Shown here: positions 55,964 through 64,000 of the stretch, piece by piece
Numbering within the stretch: position 1 is the first letter of the stretch
How the letters are laid out: the number at the start of each line of letters is the position of its first letter
Assembly (NCBI GenBank): GCA_913054135.1
Contig: CAJXJK010000010.1
Span: forward strand, 113,154-177,153
Length of the DNA: 64,000 nt
Reading direction: 5' to 3'
Origin: an uncultured Flavobacteriales bacterium
GTDB taxonomy: Bacteria > Bacteroidota > Bacteroidia > Flavobacteriales_D > Crocinitomicaceae
Notes under the pieces: generated by a model
Seen by the model: only the letters and a program-made list of their open reading frames with translations
Database searches by the model: none
Told to the model about the DNA's origin: nothing
Position numbers and translations under genes: made by a program

Positions 55964-56233
55964 ATGAAACGAATATTAGCCTTAGAGAACATTAAATGTG
56001 ATGGCTGCAGCACCTCAATCAAAGTTTCATTGCTGAAAATTCCGGACGTAAAATCGGCCGAAGTGAGCAGTGAAGACGGAACGGTTACGATTGAATATTC
56101 GGGTGGAGAAAATATTTGGAGTAGGATTGTAGATGAGCTCCATTCAATGGGTTACGTAAAACCAGGAGAAGGAAGTATTCTTTCCTCGGCAAAGAGTTAT
56201 GTTTCGTGTGCAATTGGAAAATTAAAATCTTAA
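55964..56233 (+). CDS. Heavy-metal-associated (HMA) domain protein
   Basis: An 89-residue small protein. It has the HMA metal motif C-x2-C in KCDGCSTSIKVSLLKIPDV and a following strand SAEVSSEDGTVTIEYSG, as in copper chaperones and the N-terminal domains of metal ATPases. The tail (SSAKSYVSCAIGKLKS) is not typical and carries one more Cys. There are only 3 bp to the TerB-like gene, so they form a pair. The bound metal is not known. Confidence 0.85.
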   Translation: MKRILALENIKCDGCSTSIKVSLLKIPDVKSAEVSSEDGTVTIEYSGGENIWSRIVDELHSMGYVKPGEGSILSSAKSYVSCAIGKLKS

Positions 56234-56236
56234 GTT

Positions 56237-56632
56237 ATGAGTATGGATAATAGACAAAATCTTTATTACGCATTGGGCATCTTTGCTTATGCTGTTGCAA
56301 AAGCAGATGGTACAGTGCAATTAGAAGAAAAGAATGAACTTCATAAAATTGTTCAAGAAGAAATAGATCACGACATGGATTTTACCTATGTTGAAATCAT
56401 ATTTAAGATTTTACAAAAGGATAAGGCGGGGTTTGAAGAGGTTCATCAATGGGCATTAGATGCGCTTGAAAAAGGGAAGTATTACTTAACAGAGAAGATT
56501 AAAGCCCAGTTTGTTACAGTTCTTAAAAGAGTCGCAGACGCATTTCCTCCAAAAGAACAAGCAGAACATGACTTGATTAACACCTTGATTCGAGAAATTA
56601 ATGACTTCAAAGTAAATATGACTATTGAGTAA
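56237..56632 (+). CDS. TerB-like helical protein
   Basis: A 131-residue all-alpha protein resembling TerB/DjlA-N family members: YALGIFAYAVAKADGTVQLEEKNELHKIV, then a helix with YYLTEKIKAQFVTVLKRVADAF and a last helix LINTLIREINDFK. TerB-like proteins bind metals via acidic residues and take part in stress responses. The pairing with an HMA protein is suggestive. The start is ATG 56237 (MSMDN); a second ATG at 56243 is possible. Its stop is immediately adjacent to the pyk stop. Confidence 0.7.
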   Translation: MSMDNRQNLYYALGIFAYAVAKADGTVQLEEKNELHKIVQEEIDHDMDFTYVEIIFKILQKDKAGFEEVHQWALDALEKGKYYLTEKIKAQFVTVLKRVADAFPPKEQAEHDLINTLIREINDFKVNMTIE

Positions 56633-58048
56633 CTAAACGTAGCTCAACTTCACCATATTTGACGCTCCTTTTTCTTCAATTGGAGTGCTGGCAATGTTTA
56701 TAACAAGGTCACCTTCTTTGATTAGTCCTTTTTTCTGTAATATGTATTTGGAATCATTGATGGTGTGATCTGTACTTACCATTTTATCGTAATAATATCC
56801 TTTAACGCCCCAAAGTAAATTCAATTGGGTAAGTATACTTTTGTTTTCTGTAAACACAAAGGTGTTTGCCTTCGGTCTTTGAGATGACACTTTATAAGCT
56901 GTATATCCTGAAAAGGTCATGGTAATAATTCCAGATGCATCTACTCTTTTGGCTAATCGAGCGGCGTTGAAACAAACAGAATCTGTAATAAACCTCTTCT
57001 GGTTTTTTTCCGGAAACTCTTCCTTGCTATAGATCTCATCATTCTTTTCAACTTCCTTTACAATCTTGCTCATAACCTTAATCACTTCAATTGGGTGGTT
57101 TCCAACCGAAGTTTCACCTGATAACATCACAGCATCTGCTCCATCCATTACGGCATTCGCAACATCATTAACTTCGGCCCTTGTTGGAGCGAAATTCATA
57201 ATCATGCTCTCCATCATTTGAGTCGCAACAATTGTAGGTTTAGCTTTTTCTCTGCAAGCCTTAATGATTGTCTTTTGAAGATTTGGAACTTTCTCCATAG
57301 GAACTTCTACTCCTAAGTCTCCTCTTGCAATCATAACAGCATCTGTTTCTGATATGATATTGTCAATATCTTCAATCGCTTCAGGTTTCTCAATTTTGGC
57401 AATAACCTTTGCGTGTTTTTTGTGTGATGAGATGATGTGCTTCAGCTCAATAATATCTCTCGCGTTTCGCACAAATGATAGTCCAACCCAGTCAACATCT
57501 AAACTCAAGGCAAATTCCAAATCTTGTTTATCCTTCTCTGTTAATGAAGGCATTGAAATCTTTGTGTTCGGAAGGTTTACACCCTTTTTAGAGGATAGTA
57601 TTCCACCATGAATAATTTTTGTGACAACATCTGATTCTCCATCCGTGCTCAACACTTCAAGCTTTAACTTACCGTCATCCAATAATAGTAAATCTCCCAC
57701 TGTCACATCTTTTGGGAAGTTGGTGTATGTTAAATAAACCTTCTTTTTTGTCCCTATACATTCAGTGGTGGTGATCGTTAATTCTTCTCCAACAACCAAT
57801 TCAACTCCGTTATTCTCAACTTCACCAACTCTAATTTTTGGACCCTGTAAATCTGCCAAAATACCAATATGGTATCCAGTTTCCTGATTAATCTCTCTTA
57901 TCGTGGCAGCAATTTTTTTGTAGTCATCATAAGCTCCATGTGAGAAGTTTAATCTACACACGTTAACCCCTTCATTAATCATTTGTAATAAGGTAGCCTT
58001 GTCACTTGATGCTGGTCCTAATGTTGCAACTATTTTGGTCTTCTTCAT
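56633..58048 (-). CDS. pyk: Pyruvate kinase
   Basis: A 471-residue glycolytic enzyme that transfers phosphate from phosphoenolpyruvate to ADP. N-terminal MKKTKIVATLGPASSD; substrate and metal-binding stretches CRLNFSHGAYDDY and ILADLQGPKIRVGE; GVNLPNTKISMPSLTEKD; the catalytic-Lys motif VIAKIEKPEAIEDI; MIARGDLGVEVPMEKVP; and ATQMMESMI. Domain B and a C-terminal domain complete it. It follows the IPExxxVDY gene by 3 bp. Confidence 0.97.
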   Translation of the reverse strand: MKKTKIVATLGPASSDKATLLQMINEGVNVCRLNFSHGAYDDYKKIAATIREINQETGYHIGILADLQGPKIRVGEVENNGVELVVGEELTITTTECIGTKKKVYLTYTNFPKDVTVGDLLLLDDGKLKLEVLSTDGESDVVTKIIHGGILSSKKGVNLPNTKISMPSLTEKDKQDLEFALSLDVDWVGLSFVRNARDIIELKHIISSHKKHAKVIAKIEKPEAIEDIDNIISETDAVMIARGDLGVEVPMEKVPNLQKTIIKACREKAKPTIVATQMMESMIMNFAPTRAEVNDVANAVMDGADAVMLSGETSVGNHPIEVIKVMSKIVKEVEKNDEIYSKEEFPEKNQKRFITDSVCFNAARLAKRVDASGIITMTFSGYTAYKVSSQRPKANTFVFTENKSILTQLNLLWGVKGYYYDKMVSTDHTINDSKYILQKKGLIKEGDLVINIASTPIEEKGASNMVKLSYV

Positions 58049-58051
58049 TTT

Positions 58052-58468
58052 TTAAAAAACTAAATTTGCTTTTGATTTTAACTCGTTTGGGTCAAATACA
58101 AAAGCTGTCAATATACTGTCATTTTCCTTGAGACGTATTACCATATCATTAATTTCCTTCACCAAATTATTCTTAATCACTAGAAAGTAATCAATTTGGT
58201 CTTTTTCAGGAATCAACCTTTGATAATTGTTTGAGACATTTTTTATTAAATAATATTCTAAATGCTCTTCCTCATCATAATAACCGTAAAAAGAATGAAG
58301 ATGTTCTCCATCCTTCTTTTCTAGAACAGAATAATCATCTTCTTTTGTGAGATGAATTCCTAAACTATTATTTATTGCCCAACATAATCTATAGTCTGCA
58401 TGACTCGAGCACAATCCGATTAACTCGAATTCATAGTCATCTTCAAAAAGTAGTTTATGTTTTGCCAT
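58052..58468 (-). CDS. IPExxxVDY-family protein
   Basis: A 138-residue cytoplasmic protein. The family name pattern appears as LIPEKDQIDYFLVIKNN, with Ile for Val. N-terminus MAKHKLLFEDDYEFELIGLCS and C-terminus SILTAFVFDPNELKSKANLVF also fit. In Bacteroidota this family is regularly encoded just before pyk, as here (3-bp gap), so it may act with or on pyruvate kinase, but no function is established. Confidence 0.88.
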   Translation of the reverse strand: MAKHKLLFEDDYEFELIGLCSSHADYRLCWAINNSLGIHLTKEDDYSVLEKKDGEHLHSFYGYYDEEEHLEYYLIKNVSNNYQRLIPEKDQIDYFLVIKNNLVKEINDMVIRLKENDSILTAFVFDPNELKSKANLVF

Positions 58469-58527
58469 TTCTAGCCAAGGTTTGACTGTTCTTGAAAGAA
58501 TAAAGGTATTTAATTTATCTTTAGCGT

Positions 58528-59295
58528 ATGATTTTAAAATTGAATAATCAAGAGTTTATTGACACAGATAAACCAATTGATATCTCGATTCCAATGCATG
58601 ACGGTCCTGATGCCGTTTTAGCATGGTATGGTGAGCCAATTAAATTGGAGCCAGTAATGACTGAGAGATTTATCGGAGATGTTTCAAAAGGAGGTGCGGT
58701 CAATTTTAGAAATCTATTTATGAATCCGCATGTTAATGGCACTCACACTGAATGCCTGGGTCATATTTCTAAAGAATTTGTCTCGATTAATAAATGTCTG
58801 AAAACTTTTCATTTTGAAGGAGTACTTGTTTCCGTTAATCCACAGGATGAGAATAACTCTGATGGTAAAACTGACCGAATTATTACCAAAGAGATCTTAA
58901 AGCAGTCAGTTTCTCAGCTCGCTTTAAGTAAAGACCTCAATGTTTTGATTGTTCGCACATTGCCAAACACAGAGGATAAATTGAGTTTCAATTATTCAAA
59001 TACAAACCCTACTTTTTTCACAAAGGCTGCAATTGAGTATGTCAACGAATTGGGAATTGAACACCTTATGGTGGATCTTCCATCAATTGATAGAGAAGAA
59101 GACGGAGGATTATTAATAGGACATCACACATTTTGGAATTATCCAGAAAACCCACAGTTTCATAAAACAATTACTGAACTAATTTATGTCCCTGAGTCGG
59201 CAGATGATGGGACATATTTGGTGAATATTCAAATAACAGCATTAGAAAATGACGCATCCCCATCTAAGGTAACTTTATACGAGATCCAATCTTAA
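58528..59295 (+). CDS. Cyclase-family metal-dependent hydrolase (KynB-like)
   Basis: A 255-residue protein of the cyclase/arylformamidase family. Metal-binding motif HVNGTHTECLGH gives H68, H73 and H79 with Glu75 in place of the usual Asp in HxGTHxDxPxH. DISIPMHDGP at the start and LMVDLPSIDREEDGG and LIGHHTFW near the end also fit. Family members hydrolyse formylkynurenine or other cyclic or amide bonds; no kynurenine genes are nearby, so the substrate stays open. Confidence 0.88.
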   Translation: MILKLNNQEFIDTDKPIDISIPMHDGPDAVLAWYGEPIKLEPVMTERFIGDVSKGGAVNFRNLFMNPHVNGTHTECLGHISKEFVSINKCLKTFHFEGVLVSVNPQDENNSDGKTDRIITKEILKQSVSQLALSKDLNVLIVRTLPNTEDKLSFNYSNTNPTFFTKAAIEYVNELGIEHLMVDLPSIDREEDGGLLIGHHTFWNYPENPQFHKTITELIYVPESADDGTYLVNIQITALENDASPSKVTLYEIQS

Positions 59296-59314
59296 AACTC
59301 TTTCTGGCTTATAG

Positions 59315-59344
59315 TTGGATTTTAATGAAAATGTAGTATATTTG
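59315..59344 (+). promoter_or_regulatory. Promoter of rimP-nusA-infB
   Basis: TTG at 59315-59317 and TATATTTG at 59337-59344, 19 bp apart: an ideal match to the Bacteroidota consensus. Transcription should start near 59351, giving a leader of about 55 bases. Confidence 0.8.
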
Positions 59345-59372
59345 TGGCGTTAAATAACACAATTACTAGTAC

Positions 59373-59398
59373 GAGGGGACGACAGTCCCCTCTTTTTG
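59373..59398 (+). terminator. Leader hairpin with T tract before rimP (probable attenuator)
   Basis: GAGGGGAC (59373-59380) pairs perfectly with GTCCCCTC (59385-59392) over a GACA loop, followed by TTTTT. It is a strong GC-rich intrinsic terminator, yet it lies between the operon promoter and the rimP start codon (59406) rather than at the end of a gene. It may let transcription of the nusA operon be controlled by readthrough. Confidence 0.75.
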
Positions 59399-59405
59399 TA
59401 ACTCA

Positions 59406-59882
59406 ATGATAGATAAAAAACTGGTTCGAGAATTGGCAGAAGAAAGAATTGCTGAACGTGATGAACCTCTCTACATTGTTGAGATTACGATAGGTGCAGG
59501 AAATCAAATTTTGGTTGAGTTAGATACTGAAGACGGATTTGTTAAGATTGAGGATTGTATTTCGGTTAGTAGAAATATAGAACACAATCTTGATAGAGAA
59601 GAACAGGATTTCTCATTAGAAGTTTCTTCTGCCGGAATGACCAAGCCATTCAGAGTACTTAAACAGTACATCAAGAATGTGGGTAGAGAAGTAAAAGTGA
59701 TTGCACATGAGCACGGAAGAGCTGTAGAAGGTCTTTTAAAAAGTGCTGATGAAGAAGGATTCGTAATTGAAACAAAAGAAAAAAGACGAATCGAAGGAAA
59801 AAAGAAAAAAGAATGGGTGATTGAAGAGATCCCCTTTAATTATAACGAAGTAAAAGAAACCAAATTGGTAATTTCTTTTTAA
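59406..59882 (+). CDS. rimP: Ribosome maturation factor RimP
   Basis: A 158-residue protein needed for 30S subunit maturation. Two-domain RimP pattern: an N-terminal alpha-beta domain with ISVSRNIEHNLDREEQDFSLEVSSAGMTKPF (split at NLDREE) and a small C-terminal beta-barrel (GLLKSADEEGFVIET...EWVIEEIPFNYNEVKETKLVISF). It is the first gene of the universal rimP-nusA-infB operon, and nusA starts 13 bp later. The ATG at 59406 is the only suitable start. Confidence 0.95.
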   Translation: MIDKKLVRELAEERIAERDEPLYIVEITIGAGNQILVELDTEDGFVKIEDCISVSRNIEHNLDREEQDFSLEVSSAGMTKPFRVLKQYIKNVGREVKVIAHEHGRAVEGLLKSADEEGFVIETKEKRRIEGKKKKEWVIEEIPFNYNEVKETKLVISF

Positions 59883-59895
59883 TTTAAATAGTGAT

Positions 59896-61137
59896 ATGAA
59901 TGCGTTGGAATTAATTGAGTCGTTTTCGGAATTTAAAGAATTCAAAAACATTGACAGAGAAACTATGATGAACATCCTTCAAGATGTTTTTCGTTCTATG
60001 TTGAAGAAAAAATACGGAACTGACGACCACATAGATGTTATTATCAACCCTGATAAAGGTGATGTTGAAATCTGGATTAACAGAGAAATAGTACCTGACG
60101 GTGAAGTTGAAGACGAAAATATTGAAATTGCTCTTTCAAAAGCTGTGCTTATTGAGCCTGACTTTGAAGTTGGTGAAGAGGTAGCCGAAGAGGTGAAACT
60201 TGATGATTTTGGAAGAAGAAATGTATTGTCTCTAAGACAAAACCTAATTTCTAGAATTCTTGAACTTGAAAAAGATCATATTTACAAGAAATACAAAGAA
60301 AGAATTGGTGAAATCATTACTGGTGAAGTTTACCAAGTATGGAAAAGAGAAATTCTTATTTTGGATGATGAAGGGAACGAATTAATCTTACCTAAGTCTG
60401 AGCAAATACCTTCTGATTACTTCAAAAAAGGTGAAGCAATTAGAGCGGTTGTAGCAAGAGTTGATTTAAGAAACAATTCTCCAATCATTATCCTTTCTAG
60501 AACTGCGCCGCAATTCTTAGAAAGATTATTTGAATTGGAAGTACCTGAAGTATTTGATGGACTAATTACTATCAAGAAAATTGTGCGTGAGCCAGGTGAG
60601 AGAGCGAAAGTTGCAGTTGAATCTTATGATGACAGAATTGACCCAGTTGGTGCATGTGTCGGAATGAAAGGTGCAAGAATTCACGGAATCGTTCGTGAGT
60701 TGAAGAATGAGAATATTGATGTAATTAATTACACGAACAACGATAAACTTTTTATCCAAAGAGCATTGTCTCCGGCGAAAATCACAACTATTGAGATTCA
60801 CGAAGATGATGAAAGAGCAGATGTTTATTTGAAACCAGATCAGGTTTCTTTGGCAATTGGAAAAGGTGGACACAATATCAAACTAGCAGGTAAACTGACT
60901 GGATTCGAAATTGATGTTTACAGAGAAGGTGCTGAAGATATTGAAGATGTAGATTTAGATGAATTCTCTGATGAAATCGAAGAATGGGTTATTACTGAAT
61001 TAAAAGCTATTGGTTTAGATTCAGCAAAATCTGTTATCGAATTAGATAAAGATGAATTATTGAAAAGAACTGATCTAGAAGAAGAAACAGTTGAAGACGT
61101 GCTTAATGTACTTAAGGCTGAGTTTGAAGCTGAGTAA
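59896..61137 (+). CDS. nusA: Transcription termination/antitermination protein NusA
   Basis: A 413-residue RNA-polymerase-binding protein that affects pausing, termination and antitermination. Order: an N-terminal domain (MNALELIESFSEFKEFKNID...), an S1 domain (~130-200; GEIITGEVYQVWKREILILDDEG), and two KH domains (~230-345; DPVGACVGMKGARIHGIVRELKNENIDVI, split at MKGARI; VSLAIGKGGHNIKLAGKLTG). A C-terminal helix-hairpin stretch (EEWVITELKAIGLDSAKSV...RTDLEEETVEDVLNVL) follows. NusA in other bacteria can regulate its own operon, which fits the terminator in the leader. Confidence 0.97.
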   Translation: MNALELIESFSEFKEFKNIDRETMMNILQDVFRSMLKKKYGTDDHIDVIINPDKGDVEIWINREIVPDGEVEDENIEIALSKAVLIEPDFEVGEEVAEEVKLDDFGRRNVLSLRQNLISRILELEKDHIYKKYKERIGEIITGEVYQVWKREILILDDEGNELILPKSEQIPSDYFKKGEAIRAVVARVDLRNNSPIIILSRTAPQFLERLFELEVPEVFDGLITIKKIVREPGERAKVAVESYDDRIDPVGACVGMKGARIHGIVRELKNENIDVINYTNNDKLFIQRALSPAKITTIEIHEDDERADVYLKPDQVSLAIGKGGHNIKLAGKLTGFEIDVYREGAEDIEDVDLDEFSDEIEEWVITELKAIGLDSAKSVIELDKDELLKRTDLEEETVEDVLNVLKAEFEAE

Positions 61138-61179
61138 ACTTTTAGAGAAGATAATTTTAGACGATACAATAAAGAATAA

Positions 61180-63855
61180 ATGGCAGGTAAAGCAAAACGA
61201 TTAAACAAAGTCGCTAAAGAGTTTAACATTAGTATAACTACTATTGTTGAGTTCTTGGAGTCCAAAGGGTTTGAGATCGATTCGAAACCGAATACCAAGA
61301 TAGAAGGAGAGATCCTTGCTGTTCTTGATGAAGAATTTGCAGACGACAAAGAAGCGAAAGAGAACTCTAAAAACGCCGTAGTTGGTGGTGAGATCAGAGA
61401 ATCTTTGTCTATGAAAGATTCTAAGAAAGACGAAAAAGAGAAAGAAGAAGAAGAGCAAGAAGAAGTTGTTGCTGAAGTGACCACTCCAAAAGTAGAAGAA
61501 CCAAAAGCTGAAGAAGAACCTGCCGTTGAAACAGCTAAAGTTGAATCTAAAGTTGGAACAAAAGTTATTGGTAAAATTGATTTGGACTCAATTAACCAAA
61601 AAACAAGACCAGAAAAGGCTAAGAAAGAAGAGAAAGTTGAGAAGAAAGAGGTTGAAGCCAAAGAAGAGGTTAAGGAAAAAGTAGAAGAAAAGCCTGCTAA
61701 AGTTGAGGAGGTTAAGGAAGTTGCAGAAGCAAAGAAACCTGAGGCGATTGAGACTATTAAGGCAGCTTCTGGTAAACTAACAGGACCAAAAGTTGTCGGA
61801 AAAATTGTGCTTCCTGTTGAGAAAGAAAAGAAATCAAACGAAGACAGAAAGAAGCGTAAGCGAATCAAGAAAGTAAATATTGAAAAGCAAGCGCAACAAA
61901 ATAGAGGTAAAGCTGGTGGCGGCGGAAAAGGTAAGAGAAAAGAGAAGCCAGTAGTTACCGAGAAAGAAATACAAAAAGAAATTAAAGACACACTTGCAAG
62001 ACTGCAAGGTGGTGGTAAAAATAAAGGGGCCAAGTTTAGAAGAGATAAGCGTCAAGCTGTAGCAGATAAACGTGCCGAAGAGTTAGAACAAGAAGAACTT
62101 GAAAAAGGAATTCTGAAATTAACTGAATTCGTATCGGTTTCTGAGCTTGCAAGTATGATGGATGTTTCTGCTACAGAAGTTATCGGATCTTGTATGTCTC
62201 TTGGTATTTTTGCTTCAATCAACCAAAGATTAGATGCTGAAACTATTCAATTAGTAGCTTCTGAATATGGATTCGAAACTGAGTTTATCTCAGCTGAGGT
62301 TCAGGAATCTATTATAGTTGAAGAAGACAATGAAGAAGACTTAATTGACAGACCTCCTATTGTAACCGTAATGGGACATGTCGATCACGGTAAAACATCT
62401 TTACTTGACTACGTGCGTAAAGCAAATGTAATTGAAGGAGAAGCTGGAGGAATCACACAGCACATTGGTGCTTACTCGGTTCAAACAGAAGATGGAAAGA
62501 AAGTAACATTCCTTGATACTCCTGGTCACGAAGCCTTTACTGCAATGAGAGCCCGTGGTGCACAAGTAACTGATATCGCTATTATTATTGTAGCGGCGGA
62601 TGATGATGTGATGCCACAAACTAAAGAGGCAATTTCTCACGCGCAAGCGGCGGGAGTTCCTATGGTATTTGCAATTAATAAGATTGATAAGCCAGGAGCA
62701 AATCCTGATAAGATTAAAGAACAACTTTCTGCAATGAACATCCTTGTTGAAGATTGGGGAGGTAAATACCAATCTGCAGATATATCTGCTAAAAAAGGAG
62801 AGAACATTGAAACTTTACTTGAAAAAGTATTGCTTGAAGCAGAAATGCTTGAATTAAAAGCTAATCCCAAAAAGAATGCTGTCGGAACAATCGTTGAGGC
62901 ATCACTTGATAAAGGAAGAGGTTATGTTACTACATTATTAGTATCAGCCGGTACATTGAAAGTTGGAGATTTCGTTATTGCTGGACAGCATTACGGAAAA
63001 GTGAAGGCAATGCACAATGAGCATGGTAGAGAAGTAGGAGAGGCAGGTCCATCTACACCAGTTTCAATCTTAGGATTTAATGGTGCGCCTTCAGCAGGTG
63101 ACAGATTCAATGTCTTGACTGACGAAAAAGAAGCGAAGCAAATTGCTTCTAAGCGTGAACAACTTCACAGAGAGCAGGGTCTAAGAACTCAGAAACACAT
63201 TACACTAGATGAGATCGGAAGACGTATCGCAATTGGAGATTTCCAAGAGTTGAATGTTATTGTTAAAGGTGATGTTGATGGTTCTATTGAGGCCCTATCT
63301 GATTCTTTACTGAAATTATCAACTGAGAAAATTCAAATTAACATCATACATAAAGGAGTTGGTGCAATTTCTGAAACTGATGTCACATTGGCTTCAGCGT
63401 CTGATGCCATCATTGTTGGATTCCAAGTTAGACCTTCTGCACAAGCAAGAAAACTTGCTGAGAAAGAAGAAATCGATATCAGACTTTATTCAATCATCTA
63501 TCAAGCAATTGATGAGATTAAAGATGCAATGGTCGGAATGCTTGCGCCAGAGTTCAAAGAAGAAATTCTTGGTACTGCTGAGATTAGAGAAACATTTAAA
63601 ATTTCTAAAGTTGGAACAATTGCAGGTTGCTTCGTAACAGAAGGTAAGATCTTAAGAAACGCTAATTGTAGAATCATCCGTGATGGAATCGTAATCTACA
63701 CAGGAGCTCTTGGTTCACTGAAACGTTTTAAAGATGACGCTAAAGAAGTGAAAAAAGGATACGAGTGTGGTCTGAATATTGAAAAGTTCAACGATATTAA
63801 AGTTGGAGATGTCGTAGAAAGCTGGCACGAAGTAGAAGTTGCTTCTAAATTATAA
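61180..63855 (+). CDS. infB: Translation initiation factor IF-2
   Basis: An 891-residue GTPase that brings initiator tRNA to the 30S subunit. N-terminus: an IF2-N-like domain ([31 protein letters not shown]), then a long Lys/Glu/Ala/Val-rich low-complexity linker (~70-300). The GTPase domain has G1 GHVDHGKT (starting G399), G3 DTPGHEAF and G4 NKIDKPG. Domains II, III and the C-terminal tRNA-binding domain follow ([38 protein letters not shown], split at KIL). A strong terminator (63875-63906) closes the operon. Confidence 0.97.
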   Translation: MAGKAKRLNKVAKEFNISITTIVEFLESKGFEIDSKPNTKIEGEILAVLDEEFADDKEAKENSKNAVVGGEIRESLSMKDSKKDEKEKEEEEQEEVVAEVTTPKVEEPKAEEEPAVETAKVESKVGTKVIGKIDLDSINQKTRPEKAKKEEKVEKKEVEAKEEVKEKVEEKPAKVEEVKEVAEAKKPEAIETIKAASGKLTGPKVVGKIVLPVEKEKKSNEDRKKRKRIKKVNIEKQAQQNRGKAGGGGKGKRKEKPVVTEKEIQKEIKDTLARLQGGGKNKGAKFRRDKRQAVADKRAEELEQEELEKGILKLTEFVSVSELASMMDVSATEVIGSCMSLGIFASINQRLDAETIQLVASEYGFETEFISAEVQESIIVEEDNEEDLIDRPPIVTVMGHVDHGKTSLLDYVRKANVIEGEAGGITQHIGAYSVQTEDGKKVTFLDTPGHEAFTAMRARGAQVTDIAIIIVAADDDVMPQTKEAISHAQAAGVPMVFAINKIDKPGANPDKIKEQLSAMNILVEDWGGKYQSADISAKKGENIETLLEKVLLEAEMLELKANPKKNAVGTIVEASLDKGRGYVTTLLVSAGTLKVGDFVIAGQHYGKVKAMHNEHGREVGEAGPSTPVSILGFNGAPSAGDRFNVLTDEKEAKQIASKREQLHREQGLRTQKHITLDEIGRRIAIGDFQELNVIVKGDVDGSIEALSDSLLKLSTEKIQINIIHKGVGAISETDVTLASASDAIIVGFQVRPSAQARKLAEKEEIDIRLYSIIYQAIDEIKDAMVGMLAPEFKEEILGTAEIRETFKISKVGTIAGCFVTEGKILRNANCRIIRDGIVIYTGALGSLKRFKDDAKEVKKGYECGLNIEKFNDIKVGDVVESWHEVEVASKL

Positions 63856-63874
63856 GAACACAAAACAATTATAT

Positions 63875-63906
63875 AAGGCTTGGATGTTATGTCCAAGCCT
63901 TTTTTT
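63875..63906 (+). terminator. Intrinsic terminator after infB
   Basis: AAGGCTTGGA (63875-63884) pairs perfectly with TCCAAGCCTT (63892-63901) over a 7-base loop, followed by a run of T to 63906. It starts 20 bases after the infB stop. Confidence 0.93.
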
Positions 63907-63933
63907 ATGCCCAAACTTTCGATATCTCTTAAA

Positions 63934-64000
63934 CGAAACACGAAACACGAAACACGAAACACGAAACACGAAACACGAAACACGAAACACGAAACACGAA
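63934..64000. repeat. Heptanucleotide tandem repeat (CGAAACA)n, runs off window
   Basis: From 63934 the 7-bp unit CGAAACA repeats perfectly nine and a half times to the window end, with no visible base change, and probably continues. It begins 28 bases after the infB terminator, so it is intergenic. Frames through it on the minus strand read repeated Cys-Phe-Val-Phe-Arg-Val-Ser because 7 is not a multiple of 3; this is not a gene. Perfect copies suggest recent expansion by slippage. Confidence 0.95.

Noticed and set aside
60918..62033. A 371-codon minus-strand frame across nusA and infB, rich in Ser, Phe and Leu.
   Set aside because: It is the complement of the Lys/Glu-rich coding sequence of nusA and infB, which are certain genes; low-complexity composition explains the long open frame.
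63696..63983. Minus-strand frame with repeated Cys-Phe-Val-Phe-Arg-Val-Ser at its start.
   Set aside because: The protein repeat is created by the 7-bp DNA repeat, and the rest is antisense to infB.
63934..64000. Possible CRISPR array at the right edge.
   Set aside because: The units are 7 bp with no spacers; it is a simple tandem repeat.

Overview
The window looks like a chromosome segment of a low-GC member of the Bacteroidota, most likely a marine or aquatic Flavobacteriales relative. The signs are several proteins with type IX secretion (T9SS) C-terminal sorting domains (types A and B), a PorP/SprF-family protein, lineage-specific families (IPExxxVDY protein beside pyruvate kinase, DUF7793/STAS-like protein), flavobacterial lipoprotein signals, and many promoters carrying the Bacteroidota -7 box TAnnTTTG instead of TATAAT. 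No tRNA, rRNA, CRISPR array, prophage or insertion sequence was recognised. Density is about 49 genes in 64 kb, with short gaps and many start-stop overlaps.

Layout. 1-5.6 kb: end of a T9SS-secreted YCF48/BNR-like protein, a PorT-like barrel and a 1343-residue T9SS-secreted protein. 5.9 kb: stand-alone CheY-like receiver. 6.4-10.4 kb: a four-gene minus-strand operon made of two duplicated pairs, two CsgG/LpoB-like proteins with barrel-like C-termini and two Lcl/DUF1566 lipoproteins. 10.7-19 kb: ileS (type 2, swapped signature motif), a TPR-SpoIIE phosphatase, a beta-CASP nuclease, a DUF4349 protein and a small membrane protein. 19.1-26.7 kb: a large choice-of-anchor/Calx-beta/PKD T9SS protein, a PrcB-like lipoprotein, small secreted proteins, a DUF1456 protein and an operon of three paralogous two-repeat surface proteins of unknown function. 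26.8-33.4 kb: a six-helix membrane protein behind a CRP/FNR-type operator, a rhodanese-rhodanese-fatty-acid-hydroxylase fusion, kbl, and a sulfite dehydrogenase pair (Tat-exported molybdopterin protein plus cytochrome c) with a lipoprotein. 33.4-41 kb: a degenerate tyrosine-phosphatase/double OmpA protein, a WG-like secreted protein, ribE and a type B T9SS protein. 41-47.5 kb: pepA-pdxA, then yceD-rpmF-fabH-accB-accC (ribosome and fatty-acid synthesis). 47.6-56.6 kb: PorP/SprF, oligopeptide-binding lipoprotein, STAS-like protein, asd, lamin-tail protein, GAF histidine kinase, HMA and TerB-like proteins. 56.6-64 kb: pyk with its IPExxxVDY partner, a cyclase-family hydrolase, then rimP-nusA-infB behind a leader with an intrinsic terminator, ending in a 7-bp tandem repeat that runs off the window.

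How the genes fit together. The housekeeping blocks are conventional. Three accessory blocks stand out: the sulfur-related block around 27.6-33.4 kb (sulfurtransferase, sulfite oxidation, cytochrome), the duplicated envelope operon at 6.4-10.4 kb, and the three-paralog operon at 23.8-26.7 kb. Two TGAC-N4-GTCA palindromes sit at nearly the same distance (about 29 bp) upstream of -7 boxes, before the 26.87 kb membrane protein and before the 10.4 kb envelope operon, which suggests control by one CRP/FNR-family regulator. All functions are read from sequence patterns and general family knowledge; no database search was run.
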